A DNA stretch of 64,000 bases from Actinomortierella ambigua (Eukaryota > Mortierellomycota > Mortierellomycetes > Mortierellales > Mortierellaceae): positions 1 through 64,000 of the forward strand of contig JAAAJB010000124.1 in assembly GCA_016098155.1 (NCBI GenBank). The letters run 5' to 3'. The stretch's first letter is position 1. Each line of letters starts with the position of its first letter. A program made the position numbers and the translations under genes. The notes beneath the pieces were generated by a model that had not been told where the DNA came from, searched no databases, and was given only the letters and a program-made list of their open reading frames with translations. Shown piece by piece: positions 10,500 through 21,901 of this stretch.

Positions 10500-12247
10500 A
10501 GAAGCAACCCAAAAAAAATAATGACAGAGAGAGTGTGTGCATGCGAAAGAGAATGGGAGAAGTGTGTGTTTATGTGGGAGAGAGAGAGAGAAAAAAAAGA
10601 AGAGAATGCAAAAAAAAAGTAATAAAAGGATAAGCAAGGCGTCCACATTTGCCTGCCTTCGTGCCTTTCGTGCCTTTCGTGCACTTCATAGTATGTACAT
10701 CCAAGGAAACACGACGCACACACACACACACACATACACAAAAGGGCAATAACGGGAGTTCATTTGATCCGGGGAAATGAGGTTCCGCTTTGCACCGCGA
10801 TTTGTCTTGGACGAATCGTGGGCCGAAAGAAAAGAGAAGCTGTCTTGTCTCTCCTATTTTATCGTTCTCTTGCAGCAAAACTACATCAAACAGCCATAAA
10901 AAAAAGCTATGCGGATATGAAGATGCTGACTCCTTGAGAAGCACTGGGGGCGTTTGACTAGCTGCACACGAAACCAATGTTCTCTTGTTCTTTACTGTTA
11001 AGTCGAGCTACTTCAATAATTACAAGGAGTGAGAATGCAAGACGGGAGGCTGATAGGAGAGACAGAGATGCACAACAACAACAACAAAAAAAAAGACGGG
11101 TCTAGCTTTTCCATAGGAGTCGCGGTATCGATGGCAAAGGGGTGTGCACAGAAAAGGGAGACAAGCAGAGAGAGAGATTGAGAGACAGCTGGACGAGAGA
11201 GGGAAACTAGGAGAGGACGGGACCAGGAGGGAGAAGAAAAAAAAAAGGGCGAGATACAGAAATTGGTTCATACCTTGTTGAAGATTAGCAAGTTTTGTCG
11301 AGCTCAAAAGGGCAACAAGACGAGGAGCTGTTTGCAGGCAGCGCCTCCTGGATTGCCGAGCATATTGTCTATTGCTCGGAGAAGAAGAGGACAAAAAACG
11401 AACACAAGAGAAGAGAGTGAAAGACAAGGCATGGTCACACATCCTATGCATGAAGCCAAGAGTGGGATAGCTCGTTGGGAGTGGAAGGAGGGGTAGCAAG
11501 CTCCCATTCCCGTAAAACGGCCTCTCTTTGGCTCTCCCACGGCCCCGTTTTTTTTTCTTCTTCGAAAAAAAACACATCGTTATTACTATTTATTTCTGTG
11601 CCATTCACCCTTGTCTTCCAAAACGCCGGGCAATGACGAATGATAGAGAACCCAGGAAGAGGAGAGGAGGAAGGGTCTCTGATTACCAAAGGGCGCGGGA
11701 AAGTGGAGATGAGAGAGTAAAAGCTCATTGGCGTCGAGGAAACACGCAAGGCTTGTGCTGATCTGCGTGACGGGGCCCTTCATTTTGAACCAGGAGGATG
11801 GAATGGGTGTGAAAGCGAATATGAGCTGGAGGTATTATGGGTAGCAGAAGATGAGAGAGCAGTAGGAAATAGAGTGCGAGTGAGAGTGAGAGTTAGTGTG
11901 AGTGTGCGTGAGAGTAAGAGTGAGGGGAAGTGAGCTGGATGGCAGATTGCCTGCGGCGACAAGGCTTACGAGCTGCCTAGTGTGCTAGAATAAGAACGAC
12001 GGGACGTGTGTGTGGCACCAGTCAAAGGTCATTGGATCCTATACAAAAAAAAAAAAAAAAGGTTCAAACGCAGAGAGCCTCTTCTTCGTCTCTTGTCTGT
12101 GGAAAAGGAGGGGGAAAATCACAAGTCTGTCTCAGTCTCTCCCCCTTTTTCAGAGTGCCTCATAAATATTTCGGTCCTGTTGCATTGTTCCCTTTTTTCC
12201 AACTCTCTTCACTCATCACACCCACCACCTCTCTATTATACATCATC
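10500..12247. other. Spacer between PH gene and tropomyosin
   Basis: About 1.75 kb with no supported gene. Contents: a CA repeat (about 10715-10740), purine-rich stretches, GAGTGT-type repeats (about 11870-11930), a run of 16 A (about 12045-12060), and a pyrimidine-rich leader before the tropomyosin ATG. Confidence 0.6.
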
Positions 12248-13384
12248 ATGGACAAGTTCAAGGAGGTAATTCCCAGCTGCCTGAAGCTTTAGCCTGTTCA
12301 TCCTCAATGTCTGATTCTGCTGCCATGTGCATCGATCGTCAACCATCTGTGCCGAGTTGATGGGGCTGTTTGCTCAGTGGACGACACCACACACGTCGAG
12401 TGTTCCAGGGACATCTTATCTTTTGTTCATAATTCTCACACACTTCTCACCCCTCTTCTTCCTTTCCATCCCCCCTTCCTCATCCCCCCCCCTTTTTTTT
12501 GGTACCTGCCGTCTCTCTTCCACGTCACCCACCTACCCACCCACGACTCTTCTGACGTGCGCGTTCTTTAGAAACTCGCTGCTCTGCGTGAAGAAGTCAA
12601 CGCTGCCAATGCCCGTGCCGATGCAGCGGAAGGCAAGGTGAAGACGCTGGAGCAGGACATTATCACCAAGGAACACGAGATCACGTCGCTCAAGACCAAT
12701 CTGCAGCGTGCCGAGTCTGAGCTTGAGAGGGCCGATTCCAAGCTGGCCGAGCACAAGGCCACCCAGGACGAGGAGGAGTCGTCCAAGACCGTCGGCGAGA
12801 CTCTGATCCGCAAGGTCTCGTTGCTCGAGTCTGAACTCGATTCTGCCGAGCGCAACCTGCGTGAGACGACAGAGAAGTACGTGTTGGACTCCCTCCCTTT
12901 TCTTTCCCACAGTGACAGCAGCATCCCAATCACTGGCGGGATGCTAGATCAGAAGGGCTGAGCGTGATCCTCCTGGGCCACCCTCATCTTTCTCGGTCAC
13001 TCCTGGAAGTGGCATCGAATGAGGCCCACTGGGGAGAGTCATCTGGGACACGAAAAAAGCTTTCGTTCCTTGTGATTCAATGACACAAGTGGCATTGTGT
13101 CACAAGGATTTTACTCTCCCGCCTCTCACTCTCTCCGTGTGTGTCATGTTCCCACTACTGAACATCTTCCATAACTTGATGATTGACCTTGTTTTTGTTG
13201 CTCACTTGTCACCACACCTAGGCTGCGTCAGATGGACATCAAGGCAGATCTCTTTGAGCGCAAGGTCAACACGCTGGAGCAGGAGAAGGAGAGCTATGAG
13301 AACAAGCTCCAGGAGCTGACTGTCAAGTACAACGCCATCAAGAAGGAGCTTGACGAAACCATGGACTCCCTTAATGATATGTAA
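12248..13384 (+). CDS. Tropomyosin
   Basis: Coiled-coil protein that binds along actin filaments and stabilises cables and the cytokinetic ring. Exons 12248-12265, 12572-12876 and 13222-13384 give exactly 161 residues, the usual length of fungal short tropomyosins (budding-yeast Tpm2 and fission-yeast Cdc8 class). The protein starts MDKFKEKLAALREEV, is one continuous heptad-repeat helix with many Lys, Glu and Leu, and ends in ELDETMDSLNDM. The first exon holds only six codons, a common layout for fungal tropomyosin genes. Junctions are phase 0 and phase 2 with GTAATT and GTACGT donors; the second restores TTEKLRQMDIKADLFERKV. The paralogue identity is not decided, so no symbol is given. Confidence 0.95.
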
Positions 13385-13660
13385 TCTACTGAACCTTCAA
13401 GAATGAGTGCAGTAGCCTCCTACATCTCCCACACAATATCAACAACGAGGATTATACCCCTCCTTCCATCGCACGCTCTTCTCTTCAGAGTGGTGGACAT
13501 CAGGATGCCTCTCGGCAATTCTATTAGATGACAAAGAGTAGTCCTCCTGCCCCTCTTTTTTTTTTCTCGTTGAGCATAAAAGATACAAAAAAAAAAAAGT
13601 ATTGCCACCAAACTCTGAGCCTCACAGTGCGTGGTTATGGGAATCGAGAGTCAACGAGCA

Positions 13661-15483
13661 TCAGTCATTGCTCTCCACAAGGTTCTCCTTAATGACTTCG
13701 TAAGCAAACAGATAACCGACGCATCCCGGGAAGGCTGCCCAAAACTTTGGGCCTAGCCCCTTGAAGAACCCGCGCCAGCCTTCCTGATGCGCAATTAGCT
13801 TGAACATGCCCCACCAGCCTCGTTTCAGCTGTGCCGCGTCTTCCGCTATCGCACCGTCCAGAAGCTGGAGTCGCACGCGGACCATGTCAAACGGTGATAT
13901 CAACAGCGTCGATAGCCATGTCGAGTTTAATGCCGAGAGACTGTTCAAGAAGACAAACCCCCACGACACACAGATGATTAGTAAAAAGCCTCTCCGCCTG
14001 TGATGGCACATGATAACTTCGTTTGATGACACTTACGCAAGAATAAGTCCTTTCTTCTGAGACAGCATGTGCTTTGAAAAGAACCCTGGCCGATCCAATT
14101 GCTGCTCGCGATCCTCGCATGCCTTAAACTCATTGTACACAACCTTCTTCGTCGTCTCATAGCCAGCCCAGAACGCGACACTTCCTGGCGCATTGGCCCA
14201 CATAGTGGCCCAGAACCCTTGATAAAAAGCTCGGATCCCATCAGACTTGTACATATGCTTGCACATTCCTAAGAAGAGAAATTATATAACCCCCCCCCCG
14301 CACCATGTAATTAGAAAAGGCCAGCCTACTGGTCAAGTCCTCAATTCCTTTTTTCTCGAAACTGCTGTGTTTTGTAAATATCCTGTTGTTTTGTTCTCCA
14401 AACATACCTAGTGTGGAGACACGTGCAGTGCCTGGAGTTTCAGAGAGAACCCGTAGTCTTTGGGAAACAATGTCAGTGGGCACATACAGAAGCGCCGAAA
14501 CGACCTCAGCAACAAATCCAGCAGTTCCAGACACAGTGAGTTCTGGGAAGGAAACAATGGATGGCGTGTGACGCCCCATAATGTAGAGAATGTAGATGTG
14601 TGATCAGTGATGGAAGCAAGATCAGTTGTACAATACTGTGATATTTTTTTCGATACCATCTGGATACCTCTGGTAGCACTGTTCGTATTGTTCGTGTCAG
14701 GGAAGCGGCTCTCAATCATAGCGGTCATTTGCTCGTATACACCAAGATAGAGGGTCTGTGCAGGCAGGGAGGACACCACTATTATTATTTTTGAGACGCG
14801 TCAAAATTTAAGCTTTCTTGGCATAAAAAAAAAAAAGAATCCTTTTACAGTTTACGATATTGTTCAAATACTTACAGTGTGGCACCACTCCACGGAAAAG
14901 TTTGCTGGGACCTTGTATGCAAAAATAAAAAAAGGATGAATGTGGTAAATGTGAGTGCCTAACTGTTTTCGATCAGGCCTCTCAGTTTCACATAACATCT
15001 GCTCCGACTCTCAGTGGATTTCTCATATCGCCAGTGAAGTATACTGTTTTACCTTCTATTTTAGCAATGTCTCTTAGCAACCTGAATGTGGAGACAGTCC
15101 TGTTCTGTAGACAAAGTAGAATTAGAATCAAGGCGGTGCGCTTTTATGTCCTCATGCTGCATAGGTTCACTATGGCGACGTACGTCTTTGGTTGCCTGCA
15201 TTCGAGTGGTTGCAACCTCCAACGGCCAGAAGACAATATCTTTGGTAGCGAAAGGAAAGAAAAGGTGCTGGTATGGTCAAACAATGAAGGTAGGGGAGGG
15301 ATCCTCATGATAGCAATGGTGATTGGGAGTTTGACCACACTTACCCAGTGCCATGATCACGCCAGCTCCTTGGAACATATAGGCACCAATGTCTGCAGGA
15401 TTCAAGACCAGCTTCTTCAATGGCTCGCTCTTGTTGCTGTCGCCGTGGGGCGGCTGATGATCCATTGACGCTGATCGAGCCAT
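13661..15483 (-). CDS. Mitochondrial carrier (SLC25 family, SLC25A44-like)
   Basis: Inner-membrane solute carrier of 346 residues. Eight coding exons on the minus strand: 15345-15483, 15184-15239, 15053-15104, 14876-14911, 14668-14778, 14408-14542, 14037-14268 and 13661-13940. All phases close, and the smallest exon is 36 bases. Three carrier repeats are visible with the P-x-(D/E)-x-x-x-x-R signatures: WPLEVATTRMQ, VPTDIVSQRLR and SPFDMVRVRLQ. They are accompanied by EGPSKLFRGVVP, GIRAFYQGF and EGWRGFFKGLGP. The second signature (DIVSQ) resembles the SLC25A44 branch, proposed to move branched-chain amino acids in animals; this substrate is inference only. The gene is tail-to-tail with tropomyosin, 276 bases apart. 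Confidence 0.9.
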
Positions 15484-17099
15484 TATTGTGCACCACGTGG
15501 CCTTTTAAAGGGTCTAAGCGGATAATCGGGGGGCAATTGGCTTTGTTCAAGGAGCAAAGGAAAGCAATAGGGTAGAGAGAGAGAGAGGGGACAGCTCCCT
15601 AGAAAGAGTGAGCAAGAGAATGAAGGGATGAATGAATGAAATGCGGTACGGGATGCACATGTTAGATTGAGAATGCCTTCAGCCGTGGTGCGTTGAAAAT
15701 CGCCATTTTTGGAAGATCCCTCCTCCAAGGCAAGCAGAAGGTCGATCGTCTTTATTTATTTGTTTATTTTTCAAAGAGCATTTGTGAGGCAAACGCGTCT
15801 CTTCCTTGGAAGTGTGTAGACAGTGTCTTGTCTTCTCGCCACCGTGGCCACCATTTTCTATTGGGGCTTTTGTCTTATCAAGAGGAATCCGGGCTTTTTG
15901 CCGCCTTCCATGAGACAAGTCCAAAAGTCCACTAACTGTGCCTCAAGTCTCTTTATGCGAGTTGGCGGAGAGGAGGTTTGAATACCCTCATGATGATGAT
16001 ATCTAACACGCTTGAGACATACCTCGTTCGACGTTCGCACCAAAATAAAACTGGTACTACACCCCACACCCGACGCCACCAATGGAAAAAAACGTGCTCG
16101 CTCAACACCATCGGAGGGCAGCAGCGCAGCAGGTTGCTCCTGTCTTCTTATTTTGTCCACTTCCCCCATTGTGCCCCTGAAAACGAAAAAGATAAAAATG
16201 CAAGGGGATGCGCACATATACTCCCTCATCCACACAGGCCTGCCTGTCTGCCTCCTGCCTGCCCCTGCTCCACGAGGCGTCAACGGTAGATGAGGGGAGG
16301 AACGTTCAATCTGCTGGCTGGATAACTCACACAGCTGCAATTGGAGGCCAGAGTTTTTTGTCAAAAATGGATGGGGAGAGGCCTCTGAAACAAGACCAGG
16401 CATTTGCTTCAGGCATTTGCTTTTCGAGGCAGAGGACTCAGGGTCGAGTTCATCCATCACCCGTCCACAGAAGACGACGAGAGTTCTTTTTTTTTTTCTT
16501 GGGTCTCAGTTGAGGAGATGAGCTGCTAGTTATCGACTCGGTTCCCTCTGTCTCTCGCCTATTTCATCATTGCTTGCACCTTATTTTTTTTTCTCTGCTG
16601 GTTGCGAAGGGCCATATTCTTTTTCGGGGGAATATTGTCCCTCTCTATTCCGTTTGCGGCAATAGTTGCGAGGGAGTATATAAACAGCTCGTTGGATGAA
16701 CCCCATCGTTACTCTTTCGTTCTCCTCTCTTTGTTCTCTGCTCGCCTCTCACGCCCATCTACACCTGCATCCTCTATTTATTTTATTTCTCACCCGACAA
16801 AACAGGTCTAAGCGACTCCTCGAAAGTCATCCCTCGGCCTGTACCTCCAACGTGATCCCTTCACCACTCTTCTCGTTTACCACTCCCCAGTTTACAAGGG
16901 TTGCCTGATTCTTTCCTCTCTCCTCTCTTTCCCTTCTTCCCCCCCCCCTTTGATTATTGTTCTCGTTCTTCTTGTCAACACATCCTATTTTCTCCACCTC
17001 TTCGTTGAGTGTTTATTCTCCCCTCTTTTCTCTCTTTCCATTCTCACTCCTCCTTCTTCGACCTTTCACCACCCTCTCCACACCTCACCTCTGAACACA
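15484..17099. other. Spacer with promoter of the 17100 gene
   Basis: About 1.6 kb between divergent genes. No gene is supported. It contains purine and pyrimidine tracts, several A-runs and a C8 run near 16940. The right half holds the TATA box and a long CT-rich leader for the gene at 17100. Confidence 0.6.
16677..16684 (+). promoter_or_regulatory. TATA box
   Basis: The perfect octamer TATATAAA lies about 415 bases before ATG 17100 and is followed by pyrimidine-rich leader sequence typical of fungal transcription starts. A spliced 5' leader is possible given the distance. Confidence 0.5.
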
Positions 17100-17966
17100 A
17101 TGTCTACTGTTACAGCAATTGCACCAGAGCCTATCCCACAAACTCGCCGTGGTGGCCTTGCTTCCATCAAAACCATGTTTGGTTCTAAGAAGCGCCATAC
17201 CATCGCACAGATGCCTACTGCTGAAGATTCCTCAGCAGTATCGACCCCTGAAGGGGACTCGCCGACCGCTGCATCGCAGCAACAGCAAGCTAGCGTCTCT
17301 ACGCTGTTCACCAACCAAAAGCGGTCTGTTGAGAAGGCGGCGGAGAAGGAACGGAAGGAGCAAGCCAAGCAGACGTTCCAACTGAGCACGATTGACGACC
17401 ACGGAGTCTTCCGTCCACCGACGCCAATGGAGAAGCCGTATCGCGAGCACTTTATCGACAGCGATGCCGACTACTTTGACATGATCATCAACACACCACC
17501 AGAGCGGGTCAAGATGTTCCTGTCGGCCGAAAAGTCGATTAGTCCATACATGTTTTCGGAGCCTCGGTCAGCCAAGAACAAGCGCCATACTGTGGGCTCG
17601 TTTGGTTCGTGGTCTCGATCCGAATACGTGACCACAGCAGCACACACACGCTCTCCCCCGGCCATTCCTCCAAAGGACCTGGATGTGGTTCAGGTGACTG
17701 TGGCAACACAAGACTCTACAGCTCTGGAGGAGGCACTCTCCAGCTCGATCAACTCCCTCCTGGATTCATCCAGTCAAGAGGTGCCAGAGCTTGTCGAAGA
17801 CTCTGGCTCCGAGTCCTCGACACCGGCACCATCGCCGACCTCCTCGGCCAATGTCTCGCCGCGCTCCTCGACGTCGTCGCTCACCAAAGACTCTGTCAGC
17901 CAACAGGAGAACACAAAGCGAATTCGCCAGCAGCTTTTTGGCGAAGAACTCACAATTCCCTTCTAA
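17100..17966 (+). CDS. Hypothetical protein, 288 residues
   Basis: Single-exon frame. I do not recognise the family. The first about 40 residues are basic and Pro-rich (TRRGGLASIK, FGSKKRHTIAQM). A Gln/Ala/Lys helix follows. The best-ordered part is about residues 100-165, with DDHGVFRPPTPMEKPY and DADYFDMIINTPPERVKMFL, Pro- and acid-rich, looking like a conserved short-motif segment. The C-terminal third is Ser/Thr-rich and ends KRIRQQLFGEELTIPF. There is no signal peptide, membrane span or catalytic motif. ATG 17100 follows CACA and sits after a long pyrimidine leader. Probably a real, expressed cytosolic or nuclear protein, judging by the TATA box and biased composition. Confidence 0.75.
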   Translation: MSTVTAIAPEPIPQTRRGGLASIKTMFGSKKRHTIAQMPTAEDSSAVSTPEGDSPTAASQQQQASVSTLFTNQKRSVEKAAEKERKEQAKQTFQLSTIDDHGVFRPPTPMEKPYREHFIDSDADYFDMIINTPPERVKMFLSAEKSISPYMFSEPRSAKNKRHTVGSFGSWSRSEYVTTAAHTRSPPAIPPKDLDVVQVTVATQDSTALEEALSSSINSLLDSSSQEVPELVEDSGSESSTPAPSPTSSANVSPRSSTSSLTKDSVSQQENTKRIRQQLFGEELTIPF

Positions 17967-19469
17967 CAAGACGGAAGGAGGTTGTGTGGCGCTCTCTCCC
18001 ACTCCTATGCTGATTTAGCAATAGTCAGGAGGAAAAGAGGGCCGGCCCCACTTTTTTTTTTGTTTTGTTTTGTTCCAATTCTGGCAGCACTTATTTTATA
18101 GCCATATACCAATCCCTTCCCAACGTAATTCTTTGTACAGTCTTTGTAATCTCGGAGGTAGTCTCCAACCTGTCACTTTCTCACCCCCCTACCTGTTTTC
18201 AATATACAAATCTTCTCCATAAACAATTTGTGTAATCGCCCTGACCAACAGGGGGTTTGGGGGGGGGAAAGGGGCGGGGTGGGGGTGGGGAAAATGAAGT
18301 TCATGCCATGCGATAGATGAAGTCCAACAGCCCAGACCTTGCCACCCCGTGCGATTGGGCGCATGTCATCATTCTTGGCGTCAGTGCAAAAAAATAAAAA
18401 ACCTTAGAATGCACGTACTTCTTGCTTTCGCTGCGAAGCAACAGCACCAATTTGTCAACAACCGACAAACAGAGAAAGAAAAATACGCTTCTCTTGTCCC
18501 ACAACAAAGTGCTGTCACCTACATCATCGAGGCTAAGTGTTGTAAATGTAAACCCCCCCCCCCACTCACTCGCTTGATGAGCTGGCTCAATCATGTTGGC
18601 CGCACGCCCTTTTATTCTGGGTATTATTTATTCTGGGTATTATCTACCATAGCATTCCTGCTTGTCACGCGTATTTATAAAGCGATTTTACGAGAGTGAG
18701 AGAGCCCGCTAGGGCTGTTTGAGACAACGACAGGTGAAAGAGAGAACACGCTTGATGCGGTTCTACATGCAGAGGGTAGGGAAGGGGAAGCTGAGTACAA
18801 AGCTAAGGGAGGCAAAGGTGGAGAGGCAGAGAGAGTAGTTTTGTCACCCTTTGTGGTCTTCCGGGGACTCAACAAACCTCTTCGCAATACTACTGCTGAT
18901 TACGTTTAGTTGTGAGAGGTTTAACGTCAAAAACAAAGGACCACATAATGTGGTGGGCTGCATCGCGTGTCCCGTCCAGCTGCTTGTCTAAGGCGTGACC
19001 TCATTCAAAGAAATGTCCCGAGACTACAGCTCTGGAGGTACACATGTACCTGGCTGGACGCAAGTCTGCAAACAGCCTGCCACACCGAGGCTCCACGCAT
19101 GAATCCTACAGTTGTGTCACCCAGCACCTCGCTTTGCATTCGTGTTGGGTACACCTCTACTCTGACCATGCCTGAAAAAGAAGCCTTTCATTTGCCACAT
19201 GGTCGAGTAATATAAGTCCCCCCCCCCTTTTTTTTTAAAAAAAAAAATTGTCACCAACACCGCTGTTGAACTACGTGGGTCAGATGCAGAGAAGCCAGCA
19301 TCTGGAAGTCTACTTTGTCTAGAGACCGATAAAATTGGACGCCTCCACATGTAGTCTGTGTTCATATGCCATTGAATGTACGATTGCAAGTCACGAATTG
19401 GGGTTTGAGATGCCCCTGATCAGAGTGCAGTATTGGAATGCCCACATTCATTTCATTTCTTTAAGTCTC
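17967..19469. other. Spacer before MTG1
   Basis: About 1.5 kb with no supported gene. It has a G-rich tract (18251-18292), C-runs at 18550 and 19217, and a perfect 16-base tandem duplication (18612-18627 and 18628-18643). It should contain the 3' end of the 17100 transcript and the MTG1 promoter. Confidence 0.55.
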
Positions 19470-21441
19470 ATGAACAACTTCCGAAAGGTCTTCACCTATG
19501 ACAAGAGCATCAACTGGTTTCCAGGACACATGGCCAAAGGCCTGCGTCTGATCAGTGAGAAGCTCAAGAATGTTCAAGTCATTGTGGAAGTGCGCGATGC
19601 TAGGATATCCTTGATACCGTGTTGGTGACTCTTTGCAAATGCGTTGACTAGTGTTTTTGGTATTGGTGTGGTAGAGGGACAAAGATCGACGAGACAAGGG
19701 GCGGTTGAAGTCAACATGTGAATGTTGTTGCTTCCTTTCTCTTACTTGGTTGACCCTGTTCCTTCGGCCCAAACGCAATGATCCGTGAAATTATGCGTAC
19801 AAAAAACTGTTCGACCCCTCCCCCTGTCGTTTCTTTTTTCTCTTCTCAGTGGACGAGAGGGAAAACCTATACATCCTTAACATGCGATAATCGCCCACCA
19901 TGACTGTTTGTCGCTTCCTTTTTTTCTATTGCTATATTTGCTTTACGGACACATTCACATCCCTCTGTCCTCTATCAATCACAAGTTTGAGCCCATCGTC
20001 CAACACAAGGATCGCCTCATAGTGTACAATAAGTCGGATCTCGCGCATCCAGACACTGAAGCAGTAAGTTGGTCGACTGTGGCCCATTCTAAGGGCGCTT
20101 GGTTGGTGTTGCTGACTTGTGCACAGGGATCCTATCTATACTACTGGCACGAGTCAAGAATAACTGTTTTGCTGCGTCGCGGCGATGCTTCTTTTTTCCG
20201 TTTCTCCGTTTTCCCCCTCCTTGTCCTCCTCCTCCATTTTTTTTTTTTTTTTTTGGGGAAATGCTTTTCGACCCTCCAAAGGTAATCACAAAGGCATTCA
20301 AAGAGTACAAGAACCAAGACGTTGTGTTCACCAACGCTACTGAGGACCTGAATGTCAGGGGGATCATCAAATACCTCGCAAGTAAGAGCCGAAAGTAGCG
20401 ACTTGCACGTGTACGATCGTCGTTCCAGATGATTGTTCCTGATCATGCAGTCAAACGCTCTCCAAAAAAAAAATAGGCAAAGCTAGACCGACGTGGACTG
20501 CATCCGGCGAAGAGTTTGCCACCACAGTGATGGTGGTAGGGATGCCTAATGTTGGCAAGTCATCTCTGATAAACTCGCTTCGACGGATTGGCGTCCGAAG
20601 GGGCAAAGCCGCGCCCACGGGTGCCATCCCTGGCATCACGCGTACTGTTGCAGGGACGATCAAGGTTTTGGACTCGCCCAAGGTGTATCTTATCGATACG
20701 CCAGGCGTTATGATCCCCCACATTGCGGACCCTGTGGCAGCCATCAAGGTTGCATTGACTGGTGCGTGTTTCAGCCTCTTTCTTGGCTCTATTCTCTTTC
20801 CATTTGGTGCCCCTCATGTATCTCGCCAAAGTATATTTTGACCATTGACAATCAACCGTCGACGAACGGCTTTGCTTGCGATAATGAATGGGCATTCTAG
20901 GTGCCATCTCGGACCACTTGTCGGATGAAGAGGTGATTGTCGACTATCTCCTGTACCGGTTGAATCAAGAACAAGACTTTGGGTACAACAAACTTGCCTC
21001 TGTATTTTGCAAAGGTGCACGCTTTTGTGCTGCAGTATGTGGAGTTCTAATCTCGTTCTCAACAATGTTACCCAAACTACTCACAGTTACGTCCAAATGT
21101 ACAACCTCCAAGAGCCCACAGACGATGTGCGAGAGTTTTTACCGCAGGTGGCCAAGTATATCGGAGCCCTCAAGAAGGGGGGTGAGTACAACTTGCCACT
21201 AGCGGCACAGTTTCTTCTGAAGCAGTATCGCCAGGGCAAGTTGGGGCGCCATACCCTCGATAACCTATCCCCCGAGTTCCTCGAGCAGTTTTTGACACGT
21301 AGCGAAGATGACGATCTCGTGAACCAGAGTCGTCGACAGCAAAAGAAGGCGAAGAAGGTGGAGGAGCGACGGGTGAGACGCTTCCAACAGGCACAGAAAC
21401 AGCAGCGAAACGCGTCAGGCGAGCAACAACGCAGAGTGTAA
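19470..21441 (+). CDS. MTG1: Mitochondrial ribosome-assembly GTPase (YlqF/RbgA family)
   Basis: Circularly permuted GTPase that assists late assembly of the large mitochondrial ribosomal subunit. Exons 19470-19604, 19959-20063, 20282-20381, 20477-20761, 20901-20982 and 21087-21441 give 353 residues, close to the family length. Motifs in permuted order are NKSD (G4, residues 69-72), GMPNVGKSS (G1, 135-143) and DTPG (G3, 187-190); the N-terminal INWFPGHMAKGL and the DARIPLSS segment are typical of YlqF proteins. The first intron is AT-AC and appears to be a U12 intron (separate entry). Intron 5 uses a weak GTACAA donor, chosen because it alone yields QDFGYVQMYNLQEPTDD in frame. The tail is basic, suited to rRNA contact. 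Confidence 0.92.
19605..19958 (+). other. Putative U12-type AT-AC intron in MTG1
   Basis: The intron starts with ATATCCTT, the canonical minor-spliceosome AT-AC donor, and ends TTCAC before ATCCCTCTG. Removing these 354 bases joins GATGCTAGG to ATCCCTCTG, restoring DARIPLSS, a conserved YlqF-family motif. No AG acceptor exists near the exon start. The stretch TTGCTTTAC, a partial U12 branch-site match, puts its A (19945) 13 bases before the end of the intron. A stronger branch-like ATCCTTAAC lies at 19873-19881. Confidence 0.75.
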
Positions 21442-21901
21442 CATAAGCAGTAATAGGAATAATAGCCCCAACAACAACTGCTCCAACTTTTTTTTTTTTT
21501 TTTCCTTTTGTTGATGCAAGGGGCGAGGAGACAGCGAGAGAGCTGGCCAGAGGGGGGCAGAAAGAGGGAGAGAGAACTGCGTTCTGTTTTTCGAGTTGTC
21601 TTTCATTCTCTGGGCACTTTTTGGTATCCCCAATCAGAGAACCCGAGGCAAAAAAGCACACAAGGCAGACCGTGGTCGCCTGACTTGCTTATTTGGGCTG
21701 GGGTGGTTGCCAATGCATTTAAAAGAGGTGTCTCGCGCCAACTTTTAAACGCACCCCAACAACAACACAGCAGCTACATCAGACAATCGCACGTGAGACC
21801 GTTTTTTTTTCTTGGTTTAAGCTCCGTGAAGAAAAAAAAGAATGCCCTTTCCAATCTGGTCCTTTCTTTTTCCTCACCCACAACCCCATCAGTCCATCAC
21901 A
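21442..21901. other. Spacer between MTG1 and choline kinase
   Basis: About 460 bases, with a T18 run near 21489-21506. It must contain the MTG1 3' end and the choline kinase promoter. No gene or RNA recognised. Confidence 0.55.

Noticed and set aside
14543..14667. Second U12-type intron in the carrier gene (donor GTATCC)
   Set aside because: The donor matches only the first six positions, and there is no TTCCTTAAC-like branch site; a pyrimidine-rich CAG acceptor fits an ordinary intron.
18349..18699. 116-codon plus-strand frame upstream of MTG1
   Set aside because: Composition follows a C-run and a tandem duplication; no start context and no homologous motif.
20983..21086. MTG1 exon 5 ending at the GTGCAC donor (21015)
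   Set aside because: That choice puts the following exon out of frame and loses YNLQEPTDDVREF. The GTACAA donor at 20983 keeps it.
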